This document shows positions 26,521 through 36,358 of a stretch of DNA of 64,000 bases, one piece after another. Where the stretch lies: assembly GCF_900113255.1 (NCBI RefSeq), contig NZ_FOOR01000008.1:62001-126000 (forward strand), given 5' to 3'. The position numbers were made by a program, and so were the translations under genes. Source of the DNA: Novosphingobium sp. CF614 (GTDB taxonomy: Bacteria > Pseudomonadota > Alphaproteobacteria > Sphingomonadales > Sphingomonadaceae). The notes under the pieces were generated by a model. That model did not search any database. It was not told where the DNA came from and worked only from the letters and a program-made list of their open reading frames with translations. Positions within the stretch are counted from its first letter, which is position 1, and every line of letters starts with the position of its first letter.

Positions 26521-29500
26521 CTACTTAAACGTGCGCGTGACGTTCATGAACACCGAGCGGCCGACCATATCGTAGTTGCTGGAATTGAAGCGGTTGCCGA
26601 TGCGGGTGTATTGGCACGCGGAAACCGGGCACGAGGAGATGATCGGCGGCTTGGCGTTGAACAGATTGTTTACGCCCAGCGTGACCTCGCCCAGGTCCTC
26701 GATTTTCCACTGGATTGATACCTCGTGTTCCCAATAGGCTTCGGCGACAAGATCATAATCTACCGCCCCTAGGAACGGAGAAGGGATGCCCTCACCATCG
26801 GCCGAAGAATCCTGCTTGCCGACATACTTGATTCCCCAACGCACGATGGTCTTCTCGCCAGGAAATTCGTACTTGAGGTTAAGATTCCCAACCCACTTCG
26901 GACCAGCGCCGAAGCCCTGGACGCCGAGTGTGCCGTTATAATCCGTCTTTTCGTCCTCTGCGAAAAGTTGATAATATTGATGGATGTTGCGGGTCGCTTC
27001 GGCCCGAGCGACGAAAGTGCCGCCAGCGATCGGTGCGCTGAACCGCATGTCGAAATCGACGCCCGATGCCGACTGCAACGAAACGTTCAGGTACGGATTC
27101 AGGAATGAGGACAATGTTCCCTGCTGCGGATCGCCTGCCGGACGGCGTGCGTCGATGAGGTCGCAATATTGGTTGTTCGGGAAGTCCTCCGCCTCGTAGC
27201 AGCGATTGAGAATGAGATTGTTGAGAGTCGTAACCTCACCCTTTACCCGGACGTTCCAGTAATCGACCGCGAATGAGAAATCGATGGGGCCGGATGGCAC
27301 GGTCAACACTGTGCCGAAGCCCCACGAGCGCGACTTTTCGGCATCAAGCAGTCCCGCGCCGCCGCGGGTCGTTACCTGCGGCCCGGATGTCGCTACGTAG
27401 TTTACGGCATTGGCACCCAGGATCGGCTGCAAGACTGCAAGGCAATTCTTGTAAACCGTGTCGGTCGGGCTGTAGGCGGTGCCGAACCCAGAGCATGGAT
27501 CGACACTCCCGCTATAGAAGCCAGTCTGGTCTGCGACGTACTGCTCATAAAGATTGGGTGCCCGAAATGAAGTCCCATAGTTTCCACGCAATCGAATCCA
27601 GTCATTTAACGCCCATTGGGCGTTGGCGTGGTATGTGAAGTCTGATCCATATGATTTATAATGTGTATATCGTCCGGATAGGTTAAGTTCTAGAAGTTTA
27701 AAAAATGGAATTTCGCTCAGAATAGGAATGTTTACTTCACCATATATCTCGTCGACGGTATCACTTCCTTTAGTAATTTGAGCAGAGCTGTAGTTGTAGA
27801 GGTTGGCGTTCTGCGCATCGATCGAGGGTGTGTCATTGATTTTGTCATGGCGATGTTCGTATCCGACCGCCGCGCGAACCATGCCGCCGGGTATCTGGAA
27901 CAGTGAACCGTCCATGTTGAGCGAGATTGTCGTCTGGTCAAACTTTGTGTGACCGACATCAGGCTGATAAAGATAGTTGTATACATTCGCCGGAATCTGG
28001 CCGTTAACCAGAATGTCGACATCGTACATGTTGAGTGGAACACAGGTTGAGCCGGAGATGAAATTGCCCGAACCATCGACGTTCGAGGCGCAAGTATAAC
28101 CGTTCCCGGCGCCAGCCTGATAGGAAGTGGCATAAGTAATCAGATCGGCTGGTGTGCCGGCCGGAGCCAGTATCGTTTTGAGCGCATTGCTAAGACGCTC
28201 TGGCGTGGTCTGCGTGATGCTGTAACGCGACTTTGTGTGTGAATATTGGAAGTTCGCATCATAACGCCAATCGCCAAGGCCGGTGCTGCCCCGCAGGCCG
28301 CCGTTCCAACGTAGGAAGTCCACGCGCTGCGAACTCTTGCGAAGTGTGTTGGGCAGGATGAAGGGCGTATAATAATTGATGCCTTGATCGGACAGGGCGG
28401 TCGGAAAGAATGGACTCGTCGGGTAGCCATATTCCGAAAGCGGCGTACCATCATAGCTGCCACCGTAAACTTCGACACCAGGATCGAGGTTGGCTTGGTT
28501 TATGCTGATCTGACCAGAGAAGTCCTGATGCGATTCACGGCGGGTGAACAGCGCTTCGGTATAGATCTCTGCGTCACCCAGCATGCCCAGTTCGTAGGCA
28601 CCGCTCAAGTAACCGGTGTAAGTACGGATTGGTGACAGGATGTGGTCCCGCAACTGCGTTGGGCTGGGGCCGACCCGGAAAAGGCCATTGACCAGTCGGG
28701 TGTTTCCGTCCTTGTCGTAAGTGATGCGGCCTGCGGAACCGTTGTTGAAATTGAAAAAGATGCCGTAGCCGCTGGCGGTGCCGGAGTTGCCACCGGTCGT
28801 GTAGGGAAAGCACATCAACTGACCCGTTGCAGGATCGATGGCGCCGACTTCGGCTCCGCTTGTAGGGTCAAAATAGAGATCGCGCGGGCAACTGAAGATG
28901 CCGCGATCGCTTACACGCATCCCCGTTTGTTCACGATATTCGAACGATGCGGTGATATGTCCGCGGTCGAACACTTTGCCGGCCACGACCGAGCCCCGGT
29001 AGGTTCGACCGCCACCGCCATGCGTGACAGGCTGATCGGTGAAGGCATCCAGCGTGATGCCTTCGACCTTTGGATCGGTGATGACGTTGATGACGCCTGC
29101 GATGGCATCCGAACCGTAGACTGACGATGCGCCTTCGCGCAACACTTCGACGCGCTGAATGACGGCGCTTGGCAATACGTTGAGGTCGGCGGCGACAAGT
29201 TGCGGCCCCACGCCTGCAGGGGCTAGGCGACGGCCGTTGAGCAAAACCAAGGTGCGTGAGGAAGACAGGCCGCGCAGGCCGACCGTGTTGGCGGCCGGAC
29301 CGCCTTCCGAAACGTAGCCGAGGAATGAGCCGTTTATTTGCGATGTGCCCGATGTCACCGTAGCGCTTTGCAATACTTCTGCAGTGGAGCGTGTACCGGC
29401 GAGGACACTGTCCTCGCGAGTGAAGATGTTCACCTGCCCCGGCGTATTGAAATTATCGCGGCGGATGCGCGAACCGGTGACGATGATCGTGCCGTCACTC

Positions 29501-29667
29501 TGAACCGGCACGTTTTCCGAGACAATCGACGGGGGAGCGGAGTCCTCCGGAGCGGTCGCGGCCGTCGTTTCCTGTGCGTTGGCCGAAGCAGTCGTTCCGA
29601 TTGCCATTGAGGCGACGGACAGGCACGTGGCGCTGCACAGCGCCGCCTTCTTGATCGATGTTTTCAC
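26521..29667 (-). CDS. TonB-dependent receptor 1
   Basis: This is a 1048-residue outer-membrane receptor. The signal peptide is residues 1-31 (ending ASANA-Q). A TonB-box-like DGTIIVTGSRIRRDNF is followed by the plug domain (NVLPSAVIQRVEVLREGASSVYGSDAIAGVINV). A long beta-barrel ends NVTRTFK. The size is large, as in oligopeptide or complex-polysaccharide receptors of sphingomonads; it has cysteine pairs in extracellular-loop regions (FSCPRDL and QLMCF). AT-rich codons around 27640-27830 stand out from the rest. The TPR-sulfotransferase gene is directly downstream, so the two probably work together. Confidence 0.94.
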   Translation of the reverse strand: MKTSIKKAALCSATCLSVASMAIGTTASANAQETTAATAPEDSAPPSIVSENVPVQSDGTIIVTGSRIRRDNFNTPGQVNIFTREDSVLAGTRSTAEVLQSATVTSGTSQINGSFLGYVSEGGPAANTVGLRGLSSSRTLVLLNGRRLAPAGVGPQLVAADLNVLPSAVIQRVEVLREGASSVYGSDAIAGVINVITDPKVEGITLDAFTDQPVTHGGGGRTYRGSVVAGKVFDRGHITASFEYREQTGMRVSDRGIFSCPRDLYFDPTSGAEVGAIDPATGQLMCFPYTTGGNSGTASGYGIFFNFNNGSAGRITYDKDGNTRLVNGLFRVGPSPTQLRDHILSPIRTYTGYLSGAYELGMLGDAEIYTEALFTRRESHQDFSGQISINQANLDPGVEVYGGSYDGTPLSEYGYPTSPFFPTALSDQGINYYTPFILPNTLRKSSQRVDFLRWNGGLRGSTGLGDWRYDANFQYSHTKSRYSITQTTPERLSNALKTILAPAGTPADLITYATSYQAGAGNGYTCASNVDGSGNFISGSTCVPLNMYDVDILVNGQIPANVYNYLYQPDVGHTKFDQTTISLNMDGSLFQIPGGMVRAAVGYEHRHDKINDTPSIDAQNANLYNYSSAQITKGSDTVDEIYGEVNIPILSEIPFFKLLELNLSGRYTHYKSYGSDFTYHANAQWALNDWIRLRGNYGTSFRAPNLYEQYVADQTGFYSGSVDPCSGFGTAYSPTDTVYKNCLAVLQPILGANAVNYVATSGPQVTTRGGAGLLDAEKSRSWGFGTVLTVPSGPIDFSFAVDYWNVRVKGEVTTLNNLILNRCYEAEDFPNNQYCDLIDARRPAGDPQQGTLSSFLNPYLNVSLQSASGVDFDMRFSAPIAGGTFVARAEATRNIHQYYQLFAEDEKTDYNGTLGVQGFGAGPKWVGNLNLKYEFPGEKTIVRWGIKYVGKQDSSADGEGIPSPFLGAVDYDLVAEAYWEHEVSIQWKIEDLGEVTLGVNNLFNAKPPIISSCPVSACQYTRIGNRFNSSNYDMVGRSVFMNVTRTFK

Positions 29668-30045
29668 GTTGGTGTGTCCCTTGTTGCATTCGGACGACCC
29701 GTCAGGCGCGTGACCAATCCTGGCAGAGCCTCCTTGTGTGCAGGCTCGCGCTTCTTTCGTGCGCTTTGCTGCAATGGCCTCAGTTTGTTGTCCTACCTGA
29801 ACCGCTGTTCAACCCTTTTTGCAGCATCGTTGTGATTGGGACTTTACTTGTGGCTGAAATGTCACAATCTTTTGGCATTCGCATTTCTTGTCATTGTTGA
29901 TATTGACAGCCGGATAACTCGTTTGTGCAACAGAAGTGTTGCTCCAGCGCAAGATCTGCTCCGAAGATTACTTTTGCGTAAGGTTTATTGAAAAATTCTT
30001 ACCAGTCGGGGTGCCTGCAAACGTTTGAACTGTTCGTGCGGCGAT
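29668..30045 (-). other. Promoter region of TBDR 1
   Basis: This 378-bp, comparatively AT-rich gap separates the small exported protein gene (ending 30046) and the TBDR 1 start. It must hold the TBDR 1 promoter. The only symmetric element I see is GCAACA-GAAG-TGTTGC (29927-29942), a six-base inverted repeat, a weak operator candidate. No gene or RNA is evident. Confidence 0.4.
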
Positions 30046-30594
30046 TCAGTTGATGCGGCGCATTTTGACGGCGCGTTGACCTTGGACTGATACCAGGTAG
30101 GTTCCCAGCGCTCCCCGGCTGATCCTTACCGCATTGCCGATTTTGGGCGAGAGCACGAAGTCGCGTGTGTCGTTCTGCTCCCAGGTGCTGCCATCCTCAA
30201 GTTCGAGGCGCCAGCCGGCGGCTGAGCGGCGCACGCCCGCGACGGTCGTCTCGATCTGCTCGATCTCTTCGGCCCGATCGTCCTCGCCGCCGAAGCCCAT
30301 GAGTTTGCCGATCGGCGCGGCAAAGCCGAACAGGCCGCGCCGGGCGGCCTTGACCGCGTTCTTGTCGGAGATGACGATCTCGTGCTTGCTGGCGGCCTCA
30401 CTGAACGCCGCGATCTGGCGATCGTAGCAGGCAAGGCGCTCGCCGGCATCCGTCACGGCCCGGCAGGCCATCAACTGCTGGTAGAGTTCCGGTGGCGGCG
30501 GGGTGTTCGCCTTGTCGTCTCCCGCCAGGGCGGGCCCCGATACGCCCGATACGAGGGCCGCTGCAGTCAGCGCCGCGACATAGCTCTTGCCCAA
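30046..30594 (-). CDS. Small exported protein of unknown function, between the two TBDRs
   Basis: This is a 182-residue protein. A TTG at 30594 (LGKSYVAALTAAALVSGVSG) is the likely start because AAGGAAGGG lies six bases upstream and a signal peptide (ending GPALA-G) follows directly; the longer in-frame reading to 30849 has no such support. The mature part has PPPPELYQQLMACRAVTDAGERLACYDRQIAAF, a cysteine-pair motif common in exported sphingomonad proteins of this type. The C-terminal half is beta-rich (AAGWRLELEDGSTWEQNDTRDFVL). It lies between the two divergent TBDR operons. Confidence 0.7.
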   Translation of the reverse strand: MGKSYVAALTAAALVSGVSGPALAGDDKANTPPPPELYQQLMACRAVTDAGERLACYDRQIAAFSEAASKHEIVISDKNAVKAARRGLFGFAAPIGKLMGFGGEDDRAEEIEQIETTVAGVRRSAAGWRLELEDGSTWEQNDTRDFVLSPKIGNAVRISRGALGTYLVSVQGQRAVKMRRIN

Positions 30595-31107
30595 AACACG
30601 CCCTTCCTTGCCAAGCGGGAGCAATGCGTAGCAAGCCGCATGACGCCGGGGCAAGCGTCTCGCGCGTCTCGCCAACGGGATTTGTCGCGGCACGAGTGAG
30701 GCGGCCGGTGCGCTTAGTGCATTTTCCTGCAAGGAACAAGCTGGCCAGGGCGTTCCAATCTTGTGCCAGATTGCCGCTCCGCTGCGGGCCTTAGCAGCAA
30801 TACTAGCACCGCATGCGGCGAACCTGAAATGATGTTGCGCCCGGGACACGGCTGCGCGCAGGAAGTTACCTCACGGAAACAGGGCCATTTTTCCCTGCTC
30901 GAATGCATGGTGCACCGGCTTGTTGCCCATTTGCCACAAGTCCTGACGAATGTTGCAAAGCCTGGTCAAACATCTTTGACCAAGTCCGCCTTTGCGCGAT
31001 GAAAGGATATCTTCCGGCGCTGCTCGTGCAGCTCACGGGCTGGGGGCATTGTCGGGGTATCCAAGGCGCACCGGGTCACACCGCGCCTTAGAAAAAGGGA
31101 CACGCTT
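30595..31107. promoter_or_regulatory. Divergent control region of the exported protein and TBDR 2 operon
   Basis: This 513-bp region contains no supported gene. It includes a 20-bp perfect palindrome with four-base centre at 30963-30982 (TGGTCAAA-CATC-TTTGACCA), about 125 bp before the TBDR 2 start. It is the best candidate operator for the sulfotransferase/hydroxylase operon. Short frames inside are not protein-like. Confidence 0.5.
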
Positions 31108-34100
31108 GTGAAGAACCAGACTCTAACCGCTCTCAAGGCGGGTGCAGCACCGTTGGTGCTGGGCTTCGCCCTGTTCAGCAGCGCAGCATATGCGCAGGAC
31201 ACCGCCGCCGAGGAAGAGGCCGCTCCGTCCGATACGATCGTCGTGACCGGGACGCGCATTGTCGCACCGAACCAGCAGTCGATCGCGCCGATCACCACCG
31301 TGACATCGGCCGACATCCAACTGTCGGGCACGACTCGCACCGAAGACCTGCTCAATTCGCTGCCGCAGGTCGTCGCGGCGCAGAGCTCGACGCTCGCCAA
31401 CGGTGCCACGGGCACCGCGCAGGTCGACCTTCGCGGCCTTGGTCCGTCGCGCACCATGGTGCTGATTAACGGACGCCGGCTGATGACTGGCGATCCGAAC
31501 ACCACCAGTTCGGCAGCCGATCTCAACTTCATTCCAGCCGCGCTGGTAAAGCGCGTCGACGTGCTGACCGGCGGCGCTTCGGCGACTTACGGCGCGGACG
31601 CCGTGGCGGGTGTCGTCAACTTCGTGATGGACACGGAATTCGAAGGCTTCAAGATCGACGCCAACTACGGCGTCTACAATCATAGCAATCGAAACAAGTT
31701 CATCACGCCGCTGCTCGATGCGCGCCAGTCGCAGGGCTTTTCGGGCTTCGACTATCCGACCGGCAACGTTACCGATGGCGGGCAGTATGATCTCACCGCT
31801 GCGTTCGGCGCTGGCTTTGACGATGGTCGTGGTCATATCACCGCCTATGTCGGCTATCGCAAGGCCCGGCCGATTCTGCAGAGCAAGCGCGATTACTCGT
31901 CCTGCACGATTTCGGCCAACGCCGCTGGCGCTTTCAGCTGCGGCGGCTCGCTTACCAATGCGATCGGTACTGGGATCTACTATGATGGTACTGGTACGAG
32001 CGAGGAAGGGGGCTTCACCGGCACGACCTCGACCGTTGGCGGTTTGGGCGCGGGCACTTTCACCCGCGGGCTCATCAATCGTTACAACTACGCGCCGCTG
32101 AACTACTTCCAGCGTCCGGACGAGCGCTACACGGCTGGCGTCTTCGCCGACTACGAGATCAACGAAGCGATCCACCCGTACATGGAATTCATGTTCATGG
32201 ACGACCGGACGCTGGCGCAGATCGCGCCTTCGGGGGACTTCGGCAACACGCTGACCATCAATTGCGACAATGCGCTTATGTCGGACGCGCAGCGTTCGCT
32301 GATCTGTGCCGATCGCAACCTGGTCGTCGATTATCTCGGAACCTTCCCGCTGGTATCGAGCCTTTACGAGTCGCTCAATGGCACGGACGCCCCCAGCCCG
32401 ATGACTTTCATCGATCCGACCACGGGCGGGAGCTACAACAAGGCGTTCTTCCAGTTGTTGCGCCGTAACATCGAAGGCGGTCCGCGTGTTTCCGACCTTC
32501 AGCACACCGCATTCCGCACCGTCATCGGTTCGCGTGGTGAACTGGGGAAGGCGTGGTCCTATGATGCGTACTACCAGTACGGCCGAACCAACTATTCGCA
32601 GGTCTATTCCAACGAGTTCTCGACCGCCCGCCTGAACAACGCCCTGGACGTGGTCACCGATCCCAGCACGGGCAACGCGGTATGCCGCGTCGCTCTGACT
32701 GGCGTTGACCCGAACTGCGTTCCTTACGACATCTTCGGGGGAACGATATCGCAAGCGGCGGTCGACTACCTGAGCGCGACCGGCTTCCTGAAGGGGCAGA
32801 CCTCGCAGCAGATCGCGAGCGCTACCTTCAGCGGTCTGCTTGGTGAATACGACATCAAGTCGCCGCTGGCGTCGGATGGCATCAGTGTCGCGCTTGGTGT
32901 GGAATTCCGCCGCGATGCACTGGAATTGAAGGCCGACAACGCCTTCAACACCGGTGACCTTACCGGTCAGGGCGCGCCCACGAAGGATACCGCAGGCAGC
33001 TACAAGGTCGCTGAGTTCTTCGGCGAAATTGATATCCCGCTGATCCAGGACGGCTTCGTTCAAAACTTGTCGTTCAATGGTGGCTATCGCTATTCGCACT
33101 ACAAGATCTCGAACGGCCGCACGTTCAACACGGATACCTTCAAGCTCGGTATCGATCTGGCTCCGGTCTCGGACATCCGTCTGCGTGCGAGCTACAACCG
33201 CGCGGTTCGCGTGCCGAACATTCAGGAATTGTTCGCGCCGCAGATCGTTGCGCTTGATGGTGTGACCGACCCTTGTGCCGGCTTCACCATCACGGAGGCC
33301 GATGTGGGCTGTATCGCTCAGGGTCTGGCGGTTGGCCAGAAGGTCACAGCCAATCCGGCCGAGCAGTACAACGGCGTGATCGGCGGCAACCCGGATCTCA
33401 ATCCGGAAAAGGCGACCACCAAGGCCCTTGGTGTCGTAATCCAGCCGCGCTGGATCCCCAGGCTGTCGCTGAGTGTCGACTGGTTCGACATCAAGGTGAA
33501 GAATGCCATCCAGGGTTACGGTGCGGATGCGATCCTGACTTCGTGCGTCGATGATGTGAACCTTGATGCCTGTGCCCTGGTAAAGCGCAATGCGGCCGGC
33601 TCTCTGTGGCTGAGTTCGGACGGCTACGTGATCGATACCCCTGTCAACGTCGGTGGTGTCGAGACCCGGGGCATCGAGTTCAACGGCAGCTGGGCTACCG
33701 AAATCGGTACGAACGGAACTTTGTCGCTGAGCCTGGTCGGTACGCTGCTTGACCGTTACGTCGTCGATGATGGCCTCAACGCCGCGTATGAATGCGCCGG
33801 CGTCTATGGGCCGACCTGCGGGGGTTCGGCCGCTACGCCGCTGCCCAAGTGGCGTCACAAGGCCCGCGTGACGTACAAGATGGCCAGTGGCATTGGTGCG
33901 TCGCTGCAGTGGCGTCACCTTTCGGAGGTGAAGTTCGAAGGGGGCGATACCAATAGTCTCGACGAAAAGATCGCTTCGCAGGACTACTTCGATCTGACGC
34001 TGACTTATGACATCGGCGATCACTTCACCTGGCGCCTGGGTGCGACGAACATTCTGGACAAGCAGCCTCCGCTGGTGTCGCAGAGCGCCTGCTCCAGCGT

Positions 34101-34182
34101 GATCTGTAACGGCAATACCTATCCGGGCACCTACGATTCGCTCGGCCGTTACATCTTCACCGGCGTGACGTTGAACTTCTAA
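31108..34182 (+). CDS. TonB-dependent receptor 2
   Basis: This is a 1024-residue outer-membrane receptor starting at GTG 31108 after AAAAAGGGA. The signal peptide is about residues 1-29 (ending AAYA-Q). TonB box DTIVVTGTRI is at about residues 42-51. The plug has LRGLGPSRTMVLINGRRL and DVLTGGASATYGADAVAGVVNFV. The barrel ends GVTLNF with the C-terminal Phe. Many barrel and loop cysteine pairs (YSSCTI and FSCGG, NCDNALM to LICADR) suggest disulfides. It leads the operon containing the sulfotransferase, hydroxylase and oxygenase genes. A strong intrinsic hairpin follows the stop. Confidence 0.95.
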   Translation: MKNQTLTALKAGAAPLVLGFALFSSAAYAQDTAAEEEAAPSDTIVVTGTRIVAPNQQSIAPITTVTSADIQLSGTTRTEDLLNSLPQVVAAQSSTLANGATGTAQVDLRGLGPSRTMVLINGRRLMTGDPNTTSSAADLNFIPAALVKRVDVLTGGASATYGADAVAGVVNFVMDTEFEGFKIDANYGVYNHSNRNKFITPLLDARQSQGFSGFDYPTGNVTDGGQYDLTAAFGAGFDDGRGHITAYVGYRKARPILQSKRDYSSCTISANAAGAFSCGGSLTNAIGTGIYYDGTGTSEEGGFTGTTSTVGGLGAGTFTRGLINRYNYAPLNYFQRPDERYTAGVFADYEINEAIHPYMEFMFMDDRTLAQIAPSGDFGNTLTINCDNALMSDAQRSLICADRNLVVDYLGTFPLVSSLYESLNGTDAPSPMTFIDPTTGGSYNKAFFQLLRRNIEGGPRVSDLQHTAFRTVIGSRGELGKAWSYDAYYQYGRTNYSQVYSNEFSTARLNNALDVVTDPSTGNAVCRVALTGVDPNCVPYDIFGGTISQAAVDYLSATGFLKGQTSQQIASATFSGLLGEYDIKSPLASDGISVALGVEFRRDALELKADNAFNTGDLTGQGAPTKDTAGSYKVAEFFGEIDIPLIQDGFVQNLSFNGGYRYSHYKISNGRTFNTDTFKLGIDLAPVSDIRLRASYNRAVRVPNIQELFAPQIVALDGVTDPCAGFTITEADVGCIAQGLAVGQKVTANPAEQYNGVIGGNPDLNPEKATTKALGVVIQPRWIPRLSLSVDWFDIKVKNAIQGYGADAILTSCVDDVNLDACALVKRNAAGSLWLSSDGYVIDTPVNVGGVETRGIEFNGSWATEIGTNGTLSLSLVGTLLDRYVVDDGLNAAYECAGVYGPTCGGSAATPLPKWRHKARVTYKMASGIGASLQWRHLSEVKFEGGDTNSLDEKIASQDYFDLTLTYDIGDHFTWRLGATNILDKQPPLVSQSACSSVICNGNTYPGTYDSLGRYIFTGVTLNF

Positions 34183-34206
34183 TCGCGATAAAAAGCGACT
34201 AGCCTT

Positions 34207-34248
34207 GGCGGCGGTCTTCTACGAGGAAGGCCGCCGCCTTATTGTTTT
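34207..34248 (+). terminator. Strong intrinsic terminator between TBDR 2 and its sulfotransferase gene
   Basis: GGCGGCGGTCTTC (34207-34219) pairs with GGAAGGCCGCCGCC, ending near 34238, in 13 pairs with one wobble. TTATTGTTTT follows. It lies 24 bases after the TBDR 2 stop and 25 bases before the sulfotransferase ATG. Most transcripts should stop here, giving receptor in excess over the modifying enzymes. Confidence 0.9.
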
Positions 34249-34272
34249 CGGTCGGTTTGAGATCGACCGTCC

Positions 34273-36342
34273 ATGTCTTCTGGATCGTGCATGGCAGCAA
34301 CTACCTCTCAGGAGCATATCCAGCATATCGCGTCGTTGGCGCGGACCGGCCGGTTCGACGAGGCGGCGGTCATGGCGGCGGCCACTTTCGCGGCACATGG
34401 CGATGACCCGGTACTGGCTGCGCTGGCGGGCGCCGTGGAATCGCGCCGTGGCCGCTTCGATCGCGCCATTACCTACCTGCGGGTGGCGCATCGGCATCGT
34501 CCCCAGGATCTGACCGTCCGGGCCAACCTTGCCGAGGCGTTGTTCCATATGGGGCGTTCGACCGAAGCACTGGCCCTTTGCGACGATGGTTCGGCCGCTG
34601 CCGAACCTAGTCTACGGCTCGCTCGTCTCGGTGCCCACCTCGCGCAGGAGGCCGAGGAGTTCGAACGGGCGGTGCGCTTCTATCGCATGGTCCTGACCAA
34701 GTATCCTGAAGACTGGAGCCTGTGGAACAACCTCGGCAATGCGCTGAGTGCTTTGGGCCGGCATGGCGAGGCCGCAAACATGCTCCAAAAGGCGCTCAAG
34801 CTGGCGCCGGATGCAGCGCCGATCCGGATCAATCTGGGCAATGCGTTGATAGAAGCCGAACGCTTCGAGGAAGGTGAGAAGATCCTGCGGGATGCCGCCA
34901 AGGCCGATCCTGCCGACGTTGTGCCAGTGCTGGCGCTGGCGACCTTCTATCGCCGCGCGGGGGCGGACGATCGATCTTATGAGATGCTCGCGGAAGCCGC
35001 GCGCCGCGCGCCCGGAGATGCGGGCGTGCTTTCCGACTACGGCCAGGAAGCGTCCAAGCGCAACGACTATGCCGTGGCCGAACCGGCTTTCGAGGCGGCG
35101 CTGGCGATCGAACCCACCCTTTGGCCTTCGCTGGTCGGGCTTGCCGCACTTTATGAGCGCACCAACCGCGAGGCCGAACTGGAACCGCTGCGCGCGCGCG
35201 CGGTGGCCGCCGGCGGCGATGCGGCAACGCTTTCCTTTATCGATGCGCTGCGCTTCAAGCGCGCCAATCGTATCGAGGAAGCTTTCGTCGCGCTCGAGGC
35301 GGCCGGCGACGTAGTGGTCGCCAACCGCAAGCACCAGCTACGCGGCATCCTGCTCGACCGGATGGGACGACACGACGAAGCCTTCGCGGAATTCACGGAG
35401 ATGAATCAACGCCATCTCGCCGAGCCCTCAAACCCGGCGGCCCGTGCAACCGCCTATCGCGAAATGGTTGAGGACGGGATCGCCATGTTGACGCAGGAAT
35501 GGGTCTCCCGCTGGACTGCTTCGCCGCCGCAGGGTCGGGCAGCGCCGGTCATCCTGCTCGGTTTCCCTCGTTCCGGCACCACCCTGCTCGACACCATGCT
35601 GATGTCGGCCCCGGGCACGCTGGTGCTGGAGGAAGAACATTTCATTGCCGAAATCGAAAGAGATCTTGGCGGTATGGAGGCGCTGCCCGGTCTTGGTCCC
35701 CAGGTGATCGCCGAAGCGCGCGCGCGTTACTTCGAGCAGGTTGGAGCGCTTGGCGAACTGCGTTCCGATACGGTCGTGATCGACAAGCATCCGCTTCACC
35801 TCAACAAAGTGCCGGTGATCCGTCGCCTGTTCCCGGATGCCAAGTTCATTCTCGCGCTGCGGCATCCGTGCGACGTGCTGCTCAGTTGCTTCATCACCAA
35901 TTTTCGCACCAATCACGCGATGAGCAATTTCCTCGAGCTGGAGACGGCGGCGCAATTGTATGATCTGAGCTTTTCCTACTGGACCAAGGCGCGCGAGGTC
36001 TTTGATCTTCCGGTGCGCACGGTGGTCTACGAAAGGCTGGTGGCCGATCAGGCGCGCGAATTGGCGCCACTGTTCGATTGGCTTGACCTGCCCTGGGTGG
36101 GTGAGGGTTTCGATCACCGTGAGACTGCCCGCGCGCGCGGCGTGGTGCGCACCGCCAGCTACTCGCAGGTGACCGAGCCGATCTACACCCGTGCCGCCGG
36201 CCGCTGGCATCGGTATGAAAAGCATCTTGCGCCCGTGTTCGAACGGCTGCGGCCGTGGGCCGAGCGCTTTGGCTATTCGCTGGATGACGATCGCGTACCG
36301 CCTTGGGGCGAGCCTTCGGGGCTCTCCGCCGAACCGGCATGA
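34273..36342 (+). CDS. TPR-repeat sulfotransferase (TBDR-linked, copy 2)
   Basis: This is a 689-residue protein. Residues 1-400 are TPR repeats (LWNNLGNALSALGRHGEAANML, IRINLGNALIEAERFEEGEKIL). The sulfotransferase domain has the PAPS loop ILLGFPRSGTTLLDTMLM (about residue 430), VIDKHPLHLNKVPVIRRLFP and FILALRHPCDVLLSCF. It has the same domain order as copy 1 but is longer and not close in sequence, so the two are an old pair, each tied to its own receptor. It is followed 16 bp later by the AspH-like gene. The most likely target is tyrosine on the TBDR or on a substrate peptide. Confidence 0.88.
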   Translation: MSSGSCMAATTSQEHIQHIASLARTGRFDEAAVMAAATFAAHGDDPVLAALAGAVESRRGRFDRAITYLRVAHRHRPQDLTVRANLAEALFHMGRSTEALALCDDGSAAAEPSLRLARLGAHLAQEAEEFERAVRFYRMVLTKYPEDWSLWNNLGNALSALGRHGEAANMLQKALKLAPDAAPIRINLGNALIEAERFEEGEKILRDAAKADPADVVPVLALATFYRRAGADDRSYEMLAEAARRAPGDAGVLSDYGQEASKRNDYAVAEPAFEAALAIEPTLWPSLVGLAALYERTNREAELEPLRARAVAAGGDAATLSFIDALRFKRANRIEEAFVALEAAGDVVVANRKHQLRGILLDRMGRHDEAFAEFTEMNQRHLAEPSNPAARATAYREMVEDGIAMLTQEWVSRWTASPPQGRAAPVILLGFPRSGTTLLDTMLMSAPGTLVLEEEHFIAEIERDLGGMEALPGLGPQVIAEARARYFEQVGALGELRSDTVVIDKHPLHLNKVPVIRRLFPDAKFILALRHPCDVLLSCFITNFRTNHAMSNFLELETAAQLYDLSFSYWTKAREVFDLPVRTVVYERLVADQARELAPLFDWLDLPWVGEGFDHRETARARGVVRTASYSQVTEPIYTRAAGRWHRYEKHLAPVFERLRPWAERFGYSLDDDRVPPWGEPSGLSAEPA

Positions 36343-36358
36343 GCGCCGGCATCCGGCA

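Noticed and set aside
31123..34023. A 966-residue minus-strand frame opposite TBDR 2
   Set aside because: It is Arg/Asp-rich without domains. The plus-strand receptor has a signal peptide, plug and barrel.
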